From DASSBR01 sp035708085 (lineage in GTDB: Bacteria > Pseudomonadota > Gammaproteobacteria > Natronospirales > DASSBR01): a DNA stretch of 64,000 nt. The stretch lies in the NCBI GenBank assembly GCA_035708085.1, contig DASSTE010000074.1, positions 62,001-126,000 on the forward strand, written 5' to 3'. Within the stretch, counting starts at the first letter, position 1, and each line of letters opens with the position of its first letter. The notes below the pieces were generated by a model that was not told the DNA's origin, searched no databases, and worked only from the letters and a program-made list of their open reading frames with translations. Below are positions 34,160 to 42,234 of the stretch, in pieces. A program made the position numbers and the translations under genes.

Positions 34160-35575
34160 TCAGCCGTGCTCCCGGGCAGCGGGTTGAGCAAGTACCGATG
34201 TCTCGGCCGCCTGGCCGAGAAAATGGCGCTCGATGTCTTCGAGGCTACGCCCGCGGGTTTCCGGCAGCGGGAACACCGCGATCAGGAAGTAAAGGAACAC
34301 GAAGCCGGCCAGTACGAAAAACACGCCGCTGTAGCCGATGGTGCCGACGATGCTCATGAACGCGGCCGCTAGCCCGGCCGAAATCAGCGAGTTGGCAAAT
34401 AGTGCCACGGCCATGCCCTTGGCGCGAATCGCGAGCGGCAGGATTTCCGAGATCGCCAGCCAGACCACCGTGCCGGGGCCGACGGCGAAGAAAATAATGA
34501 AGGCGATGAAGCCACCGAGTGTCGCGTAGCCCTGGAACGCCGACGGAGGGAACCCGGCATGGACGATGCCGATGAAGGCCAGTGCGATCGTCACGCCCGC
34601 AGTGCCGACGATCAGCAGCGGCCGGCGGCCGATCCGATCGATCAGCAGCAAGGCGATCAGCGTCAGGACGAAGTTCGCGATGCCGACGCCGACGCTGCCG
34701 AGCACCGCCGCACCGCCGCCGTGCAGGCCGGACTGGTGCAGGATGACCGTGTTGAACTGCAGCAAGGTGTTGATGCCGGTCAGCTGGTTGAGGATGCCGA
34801 CCGCGAGCGCAATGAAAAATGCCTTGCGGTAGCCGGGGCGCAACAGCAGGCGCCACTCGCCGACAGTCCGGTCGCGCTCCTGCTCGGCAAGTTCGACCAT
34901 TTCGTTGAAGGTGCGCGCGGCTTCGTCGGCATGTTGCGTCTGCAGCAGCGCCGCCCGGGCTTCTTCCTGGCGCCCGCGCCGGTACAGCCAGCCGGGAGAA
35001 GCCGGCAGCAGAAAGCCACCGACCAGGAATGCGATCGACGGGATCAGCGCGGTGGCGAACATCGCGCGCCAGTCGCCGCTGCCATTGAGCGCGTAGCCGA
35101 CGACGTAGCCCATCAGGATGCCGAACGTCAGGCACAACTGGAACAGCGCGACGCTGCGGCCGCGCAACGCCGGCGGCATCACCTCGACGATGTAAAGCGG
35201 CACGACGATGGTAAGAATCCCGACGCCGATTCCCTGGATGAGCCGGCCGGCGAGCGCCATCGCGAAGCCGTTGCTGGCGATCAGAACGATGACCCCGGCG
35301 ATGAAGGTCGCGGCGGCGAGAATGATCGACATGCGGCGGCCGTAGCGGTCGGCGAACGGGCCGGCGAACAGGATCGCGAGCGAACCACCGCCGAGTACCG
35401 CCGATACGATCAGCGACATTTCTGACGGTGTCAGGCCGAGGCTGCCCTTCATGAACAGCAGCGCGCCGGAAATGATGCCGATATCGTAGCCGTACAGGAT
35501 GCCGCCGAGGCCCGAGAAGCTGATGGCGATGAGCACTATCTTGCGTATGCGCACTGAGGCTGTCCCCCGAGTCAT
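34160..35575 (-). CDS. MFS transporter, sugar porter family
   Basis: 471 residues, 12 helices. Sugar-porter signatures: GYDIGIISGALLF in helix 1, ADRYGRR in the 2-3 loop, QGIGVGILTIVVPLYIVEVMPPALRG, LLPASPGWLYRRG at the middle loop (Arg of PESPR is Gly here), NQLTGINTLLQF in helix 7, and FPLPETRGRSLEDIE at the end. Proton-coupled uptake of a sugar or polyol is expected. The ATG at 35575 has a weak ribosome binding site; GTG at 35554 with GGGGGA upstream is an alternative. First gene of the aminotransferase-glcDEF operon and divergent from the SSS symporter across operator copy 4. Confidence 0.9.
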   Translation of the reverse strand: MTRGTASVRIRKIVLIAISFSGLGGILYGYDIGIISGALLFMKGSLGLTPSEMSLIVSAVLGGGSLAILFAGPFADRYGRRMSIILAAATFIAGVIVLIASNGFAMALAGRLIQGIGVGILTIVVPLYIVEVMPPALRGRSVALFQLCLTFGILMGYVVGYALNGSGDWRAMFATALIPSIAFLVGGFLLPASPGWLYRRGRQEEARAALLQTQHADEAARTFNEMVELAEQERDRTVGEWRLLLRPGYRKAFFIALAVGILNQLTGINTLLQFNTVILHQSGLHGGGAAVLGSVGVGIANFVLTLIALLLIDRIGRRPLLIVGTAGVTIALAFIGIVHAGFPPSAFQGYATLGGFIAFIIFFAVGPGTVVWLAISEILPLAIRAKGMAVALFANSLISAGLAAAFMSIVGTIGYSGVFFVLAGFVFLYFLIAVFPLPETRGRSLEDIERHFLGQAAETSVLAQPAAREHG

Positions 35576-35630
35576 ATAATCAATAGTAACAACATGATAT
35601 TCCGCAGGAATCGCCGTTTGCGAACGGTAC

Positions 35631-35647
35631 TATAGCCGTTGGCTATA
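35631..35647. promoter_or_regulatory. 17-bp palindromic operator, copy 4 (proposed LysR site)
   Basis: TATAGCC-GTT-GGCTATA, a perfect 7-bp inverted repeat, identical to copy 1 apart from the central three bases. Centre is 64 bp from the MFS start and 87 bp from the SSS start. A weak -10 (GATAGG at 35688) lies 41 bp after it. Confidence 0.75.
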
Positions 35648-35725
35648 CTTCATCGTGTTTCGCGTCAACTGCGCCAGTCAGGCGGATGATAGGGTACACC
35701 CCTAGCGCGCAGCCAACCTTAGCAC

Positions 35726-37252
35726 ATGCATACACTAGATTTGTTCGTAATCGTCGCCTACCTGGTCGTCATCGCGACGATCGGCCTGCGCCTGAGCGGC
35801 CGGCAGCGCTCCGCGAGCGACTACTTCGTCGGCGAGCGCAGCCTGTCGTGGTGGGCGGTCTGTTTCTCCATCGTGGCCACCGAAACCTCGACGCTGACGG
35901 TCATCAGCGTCCCCGGCGTCGCCTACCTCGGCGCGTACGGTTACGTCGAGCTGGCCTTCGGGTACCTGATTGGCCGCATCATCGTGGCGATGGTCATGCT
36001 GCCGCTCTACATGCGCGGCGACCTCGTCAGCGCCTATCAATACCTCGGCCTGCGCTTCGGCAAGAAAGTGCAGGGTCTCGCGTCGGTCACATTTCTCGTC
36101 ACCCGGCTGCTGGCCGAGGGCGTGCGCCTGTTCGCCGCCGCAATTCCGATCGCGCTGCTCCTGACCGCGATGGGCATCAATGCAAGCTACATTGAAATCA
36201 TCATCGTACTCACCGGGGTGACAGTCGGCTACACCTACATCGGCGGCATTCGCGCCGTCGTCTGGACCGACGCGATCCAGATGATGCTGTACGTCGGCGG
36301 CGCCATTCTGAGCGCGGCCATTCTTCTTACCCATACACCGCTTTCGGATTTGGGCGCTGCCTGGCAGGCCGGCAAGTTCCAGGTCTTCAATTTCCACTCG
36401 GCCATCCTGACCGACCCATATGCATTCGTCGCGGCAATCTTCGGCGGCGCGGTGTTTACGATGGCCTCGCACGGTGCCGACCAGTTGATGGTGCAGCGCA
36501 TTCTCGGCTGCAAGAGCCTGGCCGACGGCCGCAAGGCGATGATCGGCAGCGCTATTTTCGTGATGGCGCAGTTCGCGCTGTTTTCGTTCGTGGGGACGTT
36601 GCTGTGGATTAACTATGGCGGTCAGACGCCGCATCAGTTGGGGCTCAGCGACTCCGATCAGTTGTTTCCACGATTCATAATCCGGCAATTGCCGGCGGGC
36701 GTATCGGGATTATTGATTGCGGGAATTCTTGGCGCGACGATGGGGTCGCTGTCGTCGGCGATGAACTCGATGTCGAACTCGACGGTCACGGATTTGATTC
36801 ACCTGTTCGGTCGCCGCGAGTACAACGGCAAAACGATGCTGCGCCTTTCGCGCATCACGACTCTGGTATGGGCGGGCGCGCTGGTCGGTTTTGCGTCGAT
36901 GTTCACCGATACCAACAGCCCGGTGATCGTGCTGGGCTTGAGCATTACCGGCTATACCTATGGCGCGCTGTTGGGCGCGTTTCTGTTGGGCCTGCTGATC
37001 AAGCGTGCCAATCAGCGCGACGGCGCTGTCGCGTTCGTGATGACGTTGATCGTGATGGCCGTGGTGGTGCTCGACGTCAAAATTCACGGCCAGTCGCTGG
37101 CGTTCCCGTGGTTCGTGCCGATCGGCGCCGCGATTACGTTGCTGGTTGGCGGCGGGCTGTCGCTGACTCATCCGGCGCGGAAGTCGGACGAGCGGCCTCT
37201 GTCGGCGGTGAACCCACAGAACGACTCAAACCGTCTGCGCTTGCGCCCTTAG
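35726..37252 (+). CDS. Sodium:solute symporter (SSS family)
   Basis: 508 residues, 13 or so helices. SASDYFVGERSLSWWAVCFSIVATETSTLTVISVPG is the SSS N-terminal signature; GGIRAVVWTDAIQMMLYVGGA and AGILGATMGSLSSAMNSMSNSTVTDL are the other two family patterns. SSS carriers use sodium to import sugars, sialic acids, amino acids or short acids. Little Shine-Dalgarno is visible before the ATG. The paired MFS and SSS carriers divergent across operator copy 4 suggest uptake of monosaccharide and acid products of the region. The exact cargo is unknown. Confidence 0.92.
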   Translation: MHTLDLFVIVAYLVVIATIGLRLSGRQRSASDYFVGERSLSWWAVCFSIVATETSTLTVISVPGVAYLGAYGYVELAFGYLIGRIIVAMVMLPLYMRGDLVSAYQYLGLRFGKKVQGLASVTFLVTRLLAEGVRLFAAAIPIALLLTAMGINASYIEIIIVLTGVTVGYTYIGGIRAVVWTDAIQMMLYVGGAILSAAILLTHTPLSDLGAAWQAGKFQVFNFHSAILTDPYAFVAAIFGGAVFTMASHGADQLMVQRILGCKSLADGRKAMIGSAIFVMAQFALFSFVGTLLWINYGGQTPHQLGLSDSDQLFPRFIIRQLPAGVSGLLIAGILGATMGSLSSAMNSMSNSTVTDLIHLFGRREYNGKTMLRLSRITTLVWAGALVGFASMFTDTNSPVIVLGLSITGYTYGALLGAFLLGLLIKRANQRDGAVAFVMTLIVMAVVVLDVKIHGQSLAFPWFVPIGAAITLLVGGGLSLTHPARKSDERPLSAVNPQNDSNRLRLRP

Positions 37253-37314
37253 CGGCCGTTTTTCCGTCATTCCTGCGAAGGCTTCCCCGAGGGCGAAGTC
37301 CATGGGAATTCCGG

Positions 37315-39021
37315 CTAAACCGGAATCAGCCGGGGATAGTCCGGCGCCCACATCATGGCGGCGATGCGCCCGCGCAAAGTCTCCGCGTTGGCTGGAGGCG
37401 CCTTGTCCGATTCGACCGCCTCTTGAGCCACCGCAAACGCAATCTCCGCGCTGATCCCGCGCAGTTCCGTGAGCGGCGGATACACCAGCCCCTTGTTCAC
37501 GTAATCATCGGACAGATACGAGGCGAGGGCGCGCGCGGCGACGGCGAAGCTTTCATCGTCAAGCCGGCGCGCGTTGGCGGCCAGCGCGCCCAGGCCGACG
37601 CCGGGGAAAATGTAGACGTTATTGCCCTGCGCGACCGGGTATGTTCGGCCCTGGTATTCGACCGGGTCGAAGGGGCTGCCGGTCGCGACCACGGCACGGC
37701 CGTCGGTCCACGCGATGATGTCCTCGGGCGTTGCCTCCGCATTGGCGGTCGGATTCGAGATCGGCAGTACAATCGGCCGCTCTATCGTCTCGGCCATTGA
37801 GCGGATCACTGTTTCTGTGAAGATGCCCGGCTGCCCTGACGTACCGATCAGCACGCTCGGCCTGAGTGCCTTTGTGACTTCCTCCAGATCGCGCTCGCCG
37901 TCCGGGTCGATGCCGGCAGCTTCAATCTGCTCGCGGGTCCACGCGAAATCGCGCTTGTGCTCGTCGAGGTCGGTGCCGGTCATCAGCATCCCGTGCGAGT
38001 CGAGCAGGACGATCGCCTGGCGCAGGATCTCGTCGTCGAGCCCCGCCTGGCGCAGTGCCTCACGCAGTTGCCGCGCGATGCCGATACCGGCCGCGCCCGC
38101 GCCGAGAATCACCGTCCGCTGCTGTTCCAGCGGCTTCCCGATCACGCGGCAGGCACCCATGACGCCGGCCAGCGTCACCGCCGCTGTGCCCTCGATGTCA
38201 TCATTGAATGACAGCAGACGGTTGCGATAGCGGTCGAGCAGCCGGAACGCGTTGGACTTCTTGAAGTCCTCCCATTGCACCAGCGCGCGCGGGAAACGCC
38301 GCTTGACCGCCGTTACGAACTCTTCAACCAGCGCATCGTATTCGGCGCCGCGCAGGCGCTTGTGCGGCCAGCCGACGTACAGCTCGTCATTCAGCAGTTC
38401 CTCGTTATCGGTGCCGACGTCGAGGCAGATCGGCAATGTCTGACTGGGGTGAATGCCGGCGGCGACGCTGTAAAGCGCGAGCTTGCCGATCGGGATGCCC
38501 ATGCCGCCGGCACCGAGGTCTCCGAGCCCGAGGATGCGTTCGTTGTCGGTGACGACGATCAGGCGCACGTCCTCGTACGGCGCGTTGCCAAGCACTTCGT
38601 CGATGCGGCCCTTGTGGCCGGGGTGAATCCAGATGCCGCGGCCGCGCCGGAAGATATGGCTGTAGCGCTTGCAGGCTTCGCCAACGGTGGGCGTATAGAT
38701 GATCGGCAGGAATTCTTCGAGGTGCTGGTGAAGCAGCTTATAGAACAGTACCTCGTTACGGTCCTGGAGTGCGGCGAGGCCGATGTACTGCTCGATCTTG
38801 TCGTTTTTGCGCGCGATCGCTTCGTAGGTACGCCGTGCCTGCGCGGCTTCGGTCGCCGTATGCTCGGGCAGCAGGCCGTCCAGCCCGAACTGCCGGCGCT
38901 CTTCGGCCGTGAAGACGGTGCCTTTGTTGTACATCGGATGCGACAGCAGCGTGCGGCCGCGCAGTGAAACTTCCACCGCTTCGTTGCCTTCGGCGTCTCT
39001 TGTCAACTTGAAGGTTTCCAT
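37315..39021 (-). CDS. maeA: NAD-dependent malic enzyme
   Basis: 568 residues, close to the usual 565 of SfcA/MaeA. KGTVFTAEERRQFGLDGLLP, FLPIIYTPTVGEACKRYSHIFR, VVTDNERILGLGDLGAGGMGIPIGKLALY and SFNDDIEGTAAVTLAGVMGA are the family signatures, with the NAD domain at VILGAGAAGIGIARQL and ISNPTANAEATPEDI. It converts malate to pyruvate, CO2 and NADH in the cytosol. Separate transcription is likely: a large inverted repeat lies between it and lipB on the same strand. A degenerate VIPAKAGM-type half repeat follows its stop. Confidence 0.95.
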   Translation of the reverse strand: METFKLTRDAEGNEAVEVSLRGRTLLSHPMYNKGTVFTAEERRQFGLDGLLPEHTATEAAQARRTYEAIARKNDKIEQYIGLAALQDRNEVLFYKLLHQHLEEFLPIIYTPTVGEACKRYSHIFRRGRGIWIHPGHKGRIDEVLGNAPYEDVRLIVVTDNERILGLGDLGAGGMGIPIGKLALYSVAAGIHPSQTLPICLDVGTDNEELLNDELYVGWPHKRLRGAEYDALVEEFVTAVKRRFPRALVQWEDFKKSNAFRLLDRYRNRLLSFNDDIEGTAAVTLAGVMGACRVIGKPLEQQRTVILGAGAAGIGIARQLREALRQAGLDDEILRQAIVLLDSHGMLMTGTDLDEHKRDFAWTREQIEAAGIDPDGERDLEEVTKALRPSVLIGTSGQPGIFTETVIRSMAETIERPIVLPISNPTANAEATPEDIIAWTDGRAVVATGSPFDPVEYQGRTYPVAQGNNVYIFPGVGLGALAANARRLDDESFAVAARALASYLSDDYVNKGLVYPPLTELRGISAEIAFAVAQEAVESDKAPPANAETLRGRIAAMMWAPDYPRLIPV

Positions 39022-39033
39022 AGTCTCAGAATG

Positions 39034-39128
39034 AAAGTCGCTAGGACTGAGTCGCTAGGACTGAGTGTAGAAAAGCCAAGCATCCGCCGCTCTTGAACTT
39101 AGTCCTAGCGACTCAGCACTAGCGACTT
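39034..39128. repeat. Nested direct and inverted 14-bp repeats overlapping the lipB end
   Basis: Left arm (39034-39065) holds two tandem copies of GTCGCTAGGACTGA. Right arm (39098-39128) holds two inverted, slightly diverged copies. Arms about 31 bp, loop 32 nt (39066-39097). As RNA this makes a long hairpin between lipB and maeA. The last codons of lipB (EKSLVLSR, stop 39105) are encoded within the right arm. Confidence 0.85.
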
Positions 39129-39746
39129 TTCTTTGTCGTACCCCAGGTTCTTCAACAAATGCGGCTTTAAATCTTCAGCGACTTTATCAACATCCGCCGG
39201 GCCGCCCAAATCGGCAACCTGGGTGACCGCCAACCCCGCGTAGCCGCACGGATTGATGCGCTCGAAAGGTTCCAGATCCATCGCCACGTTGAAAGCCAGC
39301 CCATGGTAGGTGCAGCCGTGACGAATCCGTAGCCCCAGCGCGGCAATCTTGGCGCCCTCGACATAGACGCCCGGCGCATCGCGCCGCGCAACGGCTTCGA
39401 TGCCGTAGCCGGCGAGCGTGTCGATCACCGACTGTTCCAGCGCCATCACCAGCGCGCGCACGCCGAGCTTCAGGCGCCGCAGGTCGATCAGCGGGTAGAC
39501 GACGATCTGGCCGGGGCCGTGATAGGTCACCTGACCGCCACGATCGATGTTGACCACCGGAATGTCGCCGGCGGCGAGCACGTGCTCAGGCTTGCCGTTG
39601 AGACCCAGGGTGAAGACCGGCGGATGCTGCAGGAACCAGATTTCGTCGCGCGTGTCGGTGTCGCGGGCGGCGTTTTCGGCCTGCATCCGCCGCCAGATCG
39701 GCACGTAGTCCCGCATGCCGAGATCGCGGATGAGAGGCATATTCAT
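39105..39746 (-). CDS. lipB: Octanoyl-[ACP]:protein N-octanoyltransferase LipB
   Basis: 213 residues. It starts lipoate assembly by moving octanoyl from ACP to a lysine on E2 or H-protein domains. GGQVTYHGPGQIVVYPLIDLRRL, GAKIAALGLR (catalytic Lys, K133) and INPCGYAGLAVTQ (catalytic Cys, C167) are all present. Start at 39746 overlaps the DUF493 stop by 4 nt (ATGA). The last residues come from an inverted repeat. lipA, the usual partner, does not follow in this window; malic enzyme does. Confidence 0.96.
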   Translation of the reverse strand: MNMPLIRDLGMRDYVPIWRRMQAENAARDTDTRDEIWFLQHPPVFTLGLNGKPEHVLAAGDIPVVNIDRGGQVTYHGPGQIVVYPLIDLRRLKLGVRALVMALEQSVIDTLAGYGIEAVARRDAPGVYVEGAKIAALGLRIRHGCTYHGLAFNVAMDLEPFERINPCGYAGLAVTQVADLGGPADVDKVAEDLKPHLLKNLGYDKEKSLVLSR

Positions 39747-40021
39747 AACACAAACAGTATACGCGGATCGCCGCTCAACTCCCGGTACAGCGTGTCGAGC
39801 TGCACGCGACTGGTCGCGCGAATCGTCACCGTGATCGAGACGAACCGGTCGTTGCGTGATTCGCGGCGGCGAAACTCGAGCACGTCCGGCGGCCCGACGT
39901 TCCGATCCACGATCGCGCGCACGTGCATATCGAAATCCGCCGCCTCACGCCCCATGATCTTGATCGGGAACTCGCAAGGAAATTTGAGGGGACTGTCTTC
40001 CTTGTCCGAGTCAGCACTCAT
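39743..40021 (-). CDS. ybeD: DUF493 (YbeD-like) regulatory protein
   Basis: 92 residues, the usual size. LKFPCEFPIKIMGREAADFDMHVRAIVDRNVG and SVTIRATSRVQLDTLYRELSGDPRILFVL match the ACT-like YbeD fold, a small cytosolic protein commonly placed between dacA and lipB. Start at 40021 chosen because its ATG overlaps the upstream aminotransferase stop by 4 nt; a longer frame upstream is shadow. Function of the family is not well established. Confidence 0.92.
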   Translation of the reverse strand: MSADSDKEDSPLKFPCEFPIKIMGREAADFDMHVRAIVDRNVGPPDVLEFRRRESRNDRFVSITVTIRATSRVQLDTLYRELSGDPRILFVL

Positions 40022-40887
40022 GCTGCGCCGAGACGTTGCTTGTACTGCTGAAACAGCGCATGAACCTGCCGCCAGACCGGCCCCGGATAGCCGTTGCCGA
40101 CCGGCGTGCCGTCGATGCGGGTGACGGCGAGCACTTCGCGCGAGGAACTGGCGATCCAGACTTCCGGGAGGGATGCCAGTTCGCTCGCCGGGATATCCAC
40201 TTCCTCGCACGCAAGGCCGGCTTCGCGCGCCAGTTCCAGAATCAGATCGCGGGTGATGCCGGGTAGCAGGCGGCTGTCCTTCGGCGGGGTGCGAACCGTG
40301 CCGTCGGCAGTGACGACGAACAGCGTGCTCGACGAACCTTCGGTCACGCAGCCGTCGCGCACCAGCAGCGTTTCGGCCGCGCCGACATCTTCAGCTTGCT
40401 GGCGCAGCAGAATGTTGCCGAGCAGCGAGATCGACTTGATGTCGCAGCGTCGCCAGCGGATGTCTTCGGCGGTGACGACCGCGACGCCGTCGGCAAGCCA
40501 TTCTTCCGGCACCGGTGCCAGTTCCTGCGATAGCGCAAATACCGTCGGCGCAACATTGGTCGGGAAGCGGTGATCGCGGCCGGCGTCTGCGCCGCGCGTG
40601 ATCTGCAGGTAGACGCTTTGCATGCCGCCGCCATTGCGAGCGATCAGCCCGTCCAGCACCTGGCGCCAGCGCGCGGCGGAATAGGGATCGGGCAGCCGGA
40701 TCGCGTCGAGGCTGTATGCCAGCCGCCGCAGATGTTCGTCCAATCGGAACAGGCGCCCGTCGTAAGCGGGAATGACTTCATAGACGCCGTCGCCGAACAG
40801 GAAACCGCGATCGAGCGGCGAAATTCGCGCTTCGTTCAGCGGAAGGTACTGGCCATCGACAAACGCGATGCCGAGAGGCTTTGCCAT
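40018..40887 (-). CDS. dat: Class IV aminotransferase, D-amino acid aminotransferase-like
   Basis: 289 residues from ATG 40887. Class IV PLP fold: LDRGFLFGDGVYEVIPAYDGRLF, with the PLP lysine in DIKSISLLGNILLRQQA and the glutamate in VTEGSSSTLFVV. The VYE pattern and absence of branched-chain motifs favour D-amino acid aminotransferase over IlvE. It converts D-Ala and 2-oxoglutarate to pyruvate and D-Glu, or the reverse. Gene lies between dacA and DUF493-lipB, the usual place in Xanthomonadales. Also pertinent to the D-amino-acid enzymes in the left half of the window. Confidence 0.88.
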   Translation of the reverse strand: MAKPLGIAFVDGQYLPLNEARISPLDRGFLFGDGVYEVIPAYDGRLFRLDEHLRRLAYSLDAIRLPDPYSAARWRQVLDGLIARNGGGMQSVYLQITRGADAGRDHRFPTNVAPTVFALSQELAPVPEEWLADGVAVVTAEDIRWRRCDIKSISLLGNILLRQQAEDVGAAETLLVRDGCVTEGSSSTLFVVTADGTVRTPPKDSRLLPGITRDLILELAREAGLACEEVDIPASELASLPEVWIASSSREVLAVTRIDGTPVGNGYPGPVWRQVHALFQQYKQRLGAA

Positions 40888-40935
40888 GTTGATCCAAACC
40901 TGGAAATTCAAAACCCTCTGCCTAGCGAGAGGACA

Positions 40936-40969
40936 GGGTGAGGGGGAAAATCGAACTCTCCCTCATCCC
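40936..40969. repeat. Imperfect hairpin between dacA and dat
   Basis: GGGTGAGGG (40936-40944) pairs with CCCTCATCCC (40960-40969), one bulge. The gap 40888-41003 otherwise shows no gene; CCTTCTCCC-type repeats suggest a dispersed Xanthomonadales element. Could cause partial termination or mRNA processing after dacA. Confidence 0.45.
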
Positions 40970-41003
40970 GGCCTTCTCCCTGAGGAAGAAGGGGCCAGAA
41001 CAA

Positions 41004-42143
41004 TCAGTGGAACATTAACGCGATGCTGTCCACCATGCGCGTCCACAGGCCGCCTTCGGCTACCGGCTTGAGCGCGTACAGCGGCGCCGTCGCGACGGTC
41101 TTGTCGCCCAGCGTCACGGTAACTTTGCCGATCGGCTGGGTGGTGTCGACCGGCGCGACGATGGTCGCGGGGAGCTTCATCTTGGCATCAAGCTTGTCGG
41201 CGCGGCCTTTCGGAATCACGACGTACAGATCGGACTTGACGCCGATCGGCACGTTGTCCGCCGTGCCCTTCCAGACCTTCGCCTCTGTCAGCTTGCTGCC
41301 GGCTGCGTAGAGAGTGCGGCCTTCGAAGAAGTGGTAGCCGTAGTTCAGCAGCGCCTCGTTTTCATTGGCGCGCGCTTCTTCGCTCTCGGTGCCCATCACC
41401 ACTGCAACCAGGCGCATGTCGCCGCGCTTGGCAGAGGTGACCAGGCAATAACCGGCGGCGCTGGTGTGGCCGGTTTTCAGACCATCCACCGACGGGTCCC
41501 GCCACAGCAGCAGGTTGCGGTTGGTCTGGTGGATGTTGTTCCAGGTGAATTCCTTGTCGGAGAAATACTGGTGGTAATACTTCGGAAAGTCCTTGATGAT
41601 CGCGCGCGCCAGCGTCGCGATATCGCGGGCGGTCATGTAATGCTCGGGGTGAGGCATGCCGCTCGCATCGGTGAAATGCGAGTTCGTCATGCCGAGCCGC
41701 TTGGCGTATGCGTTCATCATGTTGACGAAGGCACCTTCGGTGCCGCCCACGTATTCGGCCAGCGCGACCACGGCATCGTTGCCGGAATCGACGATGACAC
41801 CTTCGATCAGGTGATCGACCGTAATCTTGTCGCCGACTTCGATGAACATCCGCGAGCCGCCCATCTGCCAGGCTTTCTTGCTGATCGTGACCTTGTCGTC
41901 GAGGTGAATCACGCCGGATTTCAGCGCGTTGAACACGACGTACAGGCTCATCAGCTTGGTGATGCTTGCCGGCGAGACTTTCTCGTCGGGCTTCTTCGCG
42001 GCGAGTATCGTGCCGGTCGTGTAGTCTTCGAGGATGTAACTCGTCGCAGAAAGTTTGGGCGGGGCGGGGATTGGCAGGGCGGCATAGGCCGGCAGAATGA
42101 GGCTGCTCGCGAGCAGCACGACGAACGCTGGGAAGGCTTTCAC
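41004..42143 (-). CDS. dacA: D-alanyl-D-alanine carboxypeptidase (PBP5/6 type)
   Basis: 379 residues, signal peptide (MKAFPAFVVLLASSLILPAYA), SxxK = SITK (S60-K63), SGN at 121-123, KTG in GLKTGHTSAAGYC. S11 family member; it trims the terminal D-Ala from pentapeptide stems in the periplasm and is held at the membrane by a C-terminal amphipathic helix (LWTRMVDSIALMFH). Lies 91 bp downstream of rlpA and upstream of dat, so D-Ala it frees could be used by that enzyme. Confidence 0.95.
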   Translation of the reverse strand: MKAFPAFVVLLASSLILPAYAALPIPAPPKLSATSYILEDYTTGTILAAKKPDEKVSPASITKLMSLYVVFNALKSGVIHLDDKVTISKKAWQMGGSRMFIEVGDKITVDHLIEGVIVDSGNDAVVALAEYVGGTEGAFVNMMNAYAKRLGMTNSHFTDASGMPHPEHYMTARDIATLARAIIKDFPKYYHQYFSDKEFTWNNIHQTNRNLLLWRDPSVDGLKTGHTSAAGYCLVTSAKRGDMRLVAVVMGTESEEARANENEALLNYGYHFFEGRTLYAAGSKLTEAKVWKGTADNVPIGVKSDLYVVIPKGRADKLDAKMKLPATIVAPVDTTQPIGKVTVTLGDKTVATAPLYALKPVAEGGLWTRMVDSIALMFH

Positions 42144-42234
42144 GCTGAATTTCCTCGATTTGGCGACACGGCTGGTAAAAACCCTTTCAATTCTAAGTGG
42201 TTGCCCGGGGCTTGAAAAGGCGGATTAGCGCCGA

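Noticed and set aside
37266..37310. VIPAKAGM-type palindrome after maeA
   Set aside because: Only the left half (GTCATTCCTGCGAAGG) is clear; the right half is degraded, so not listed as a hairpin.
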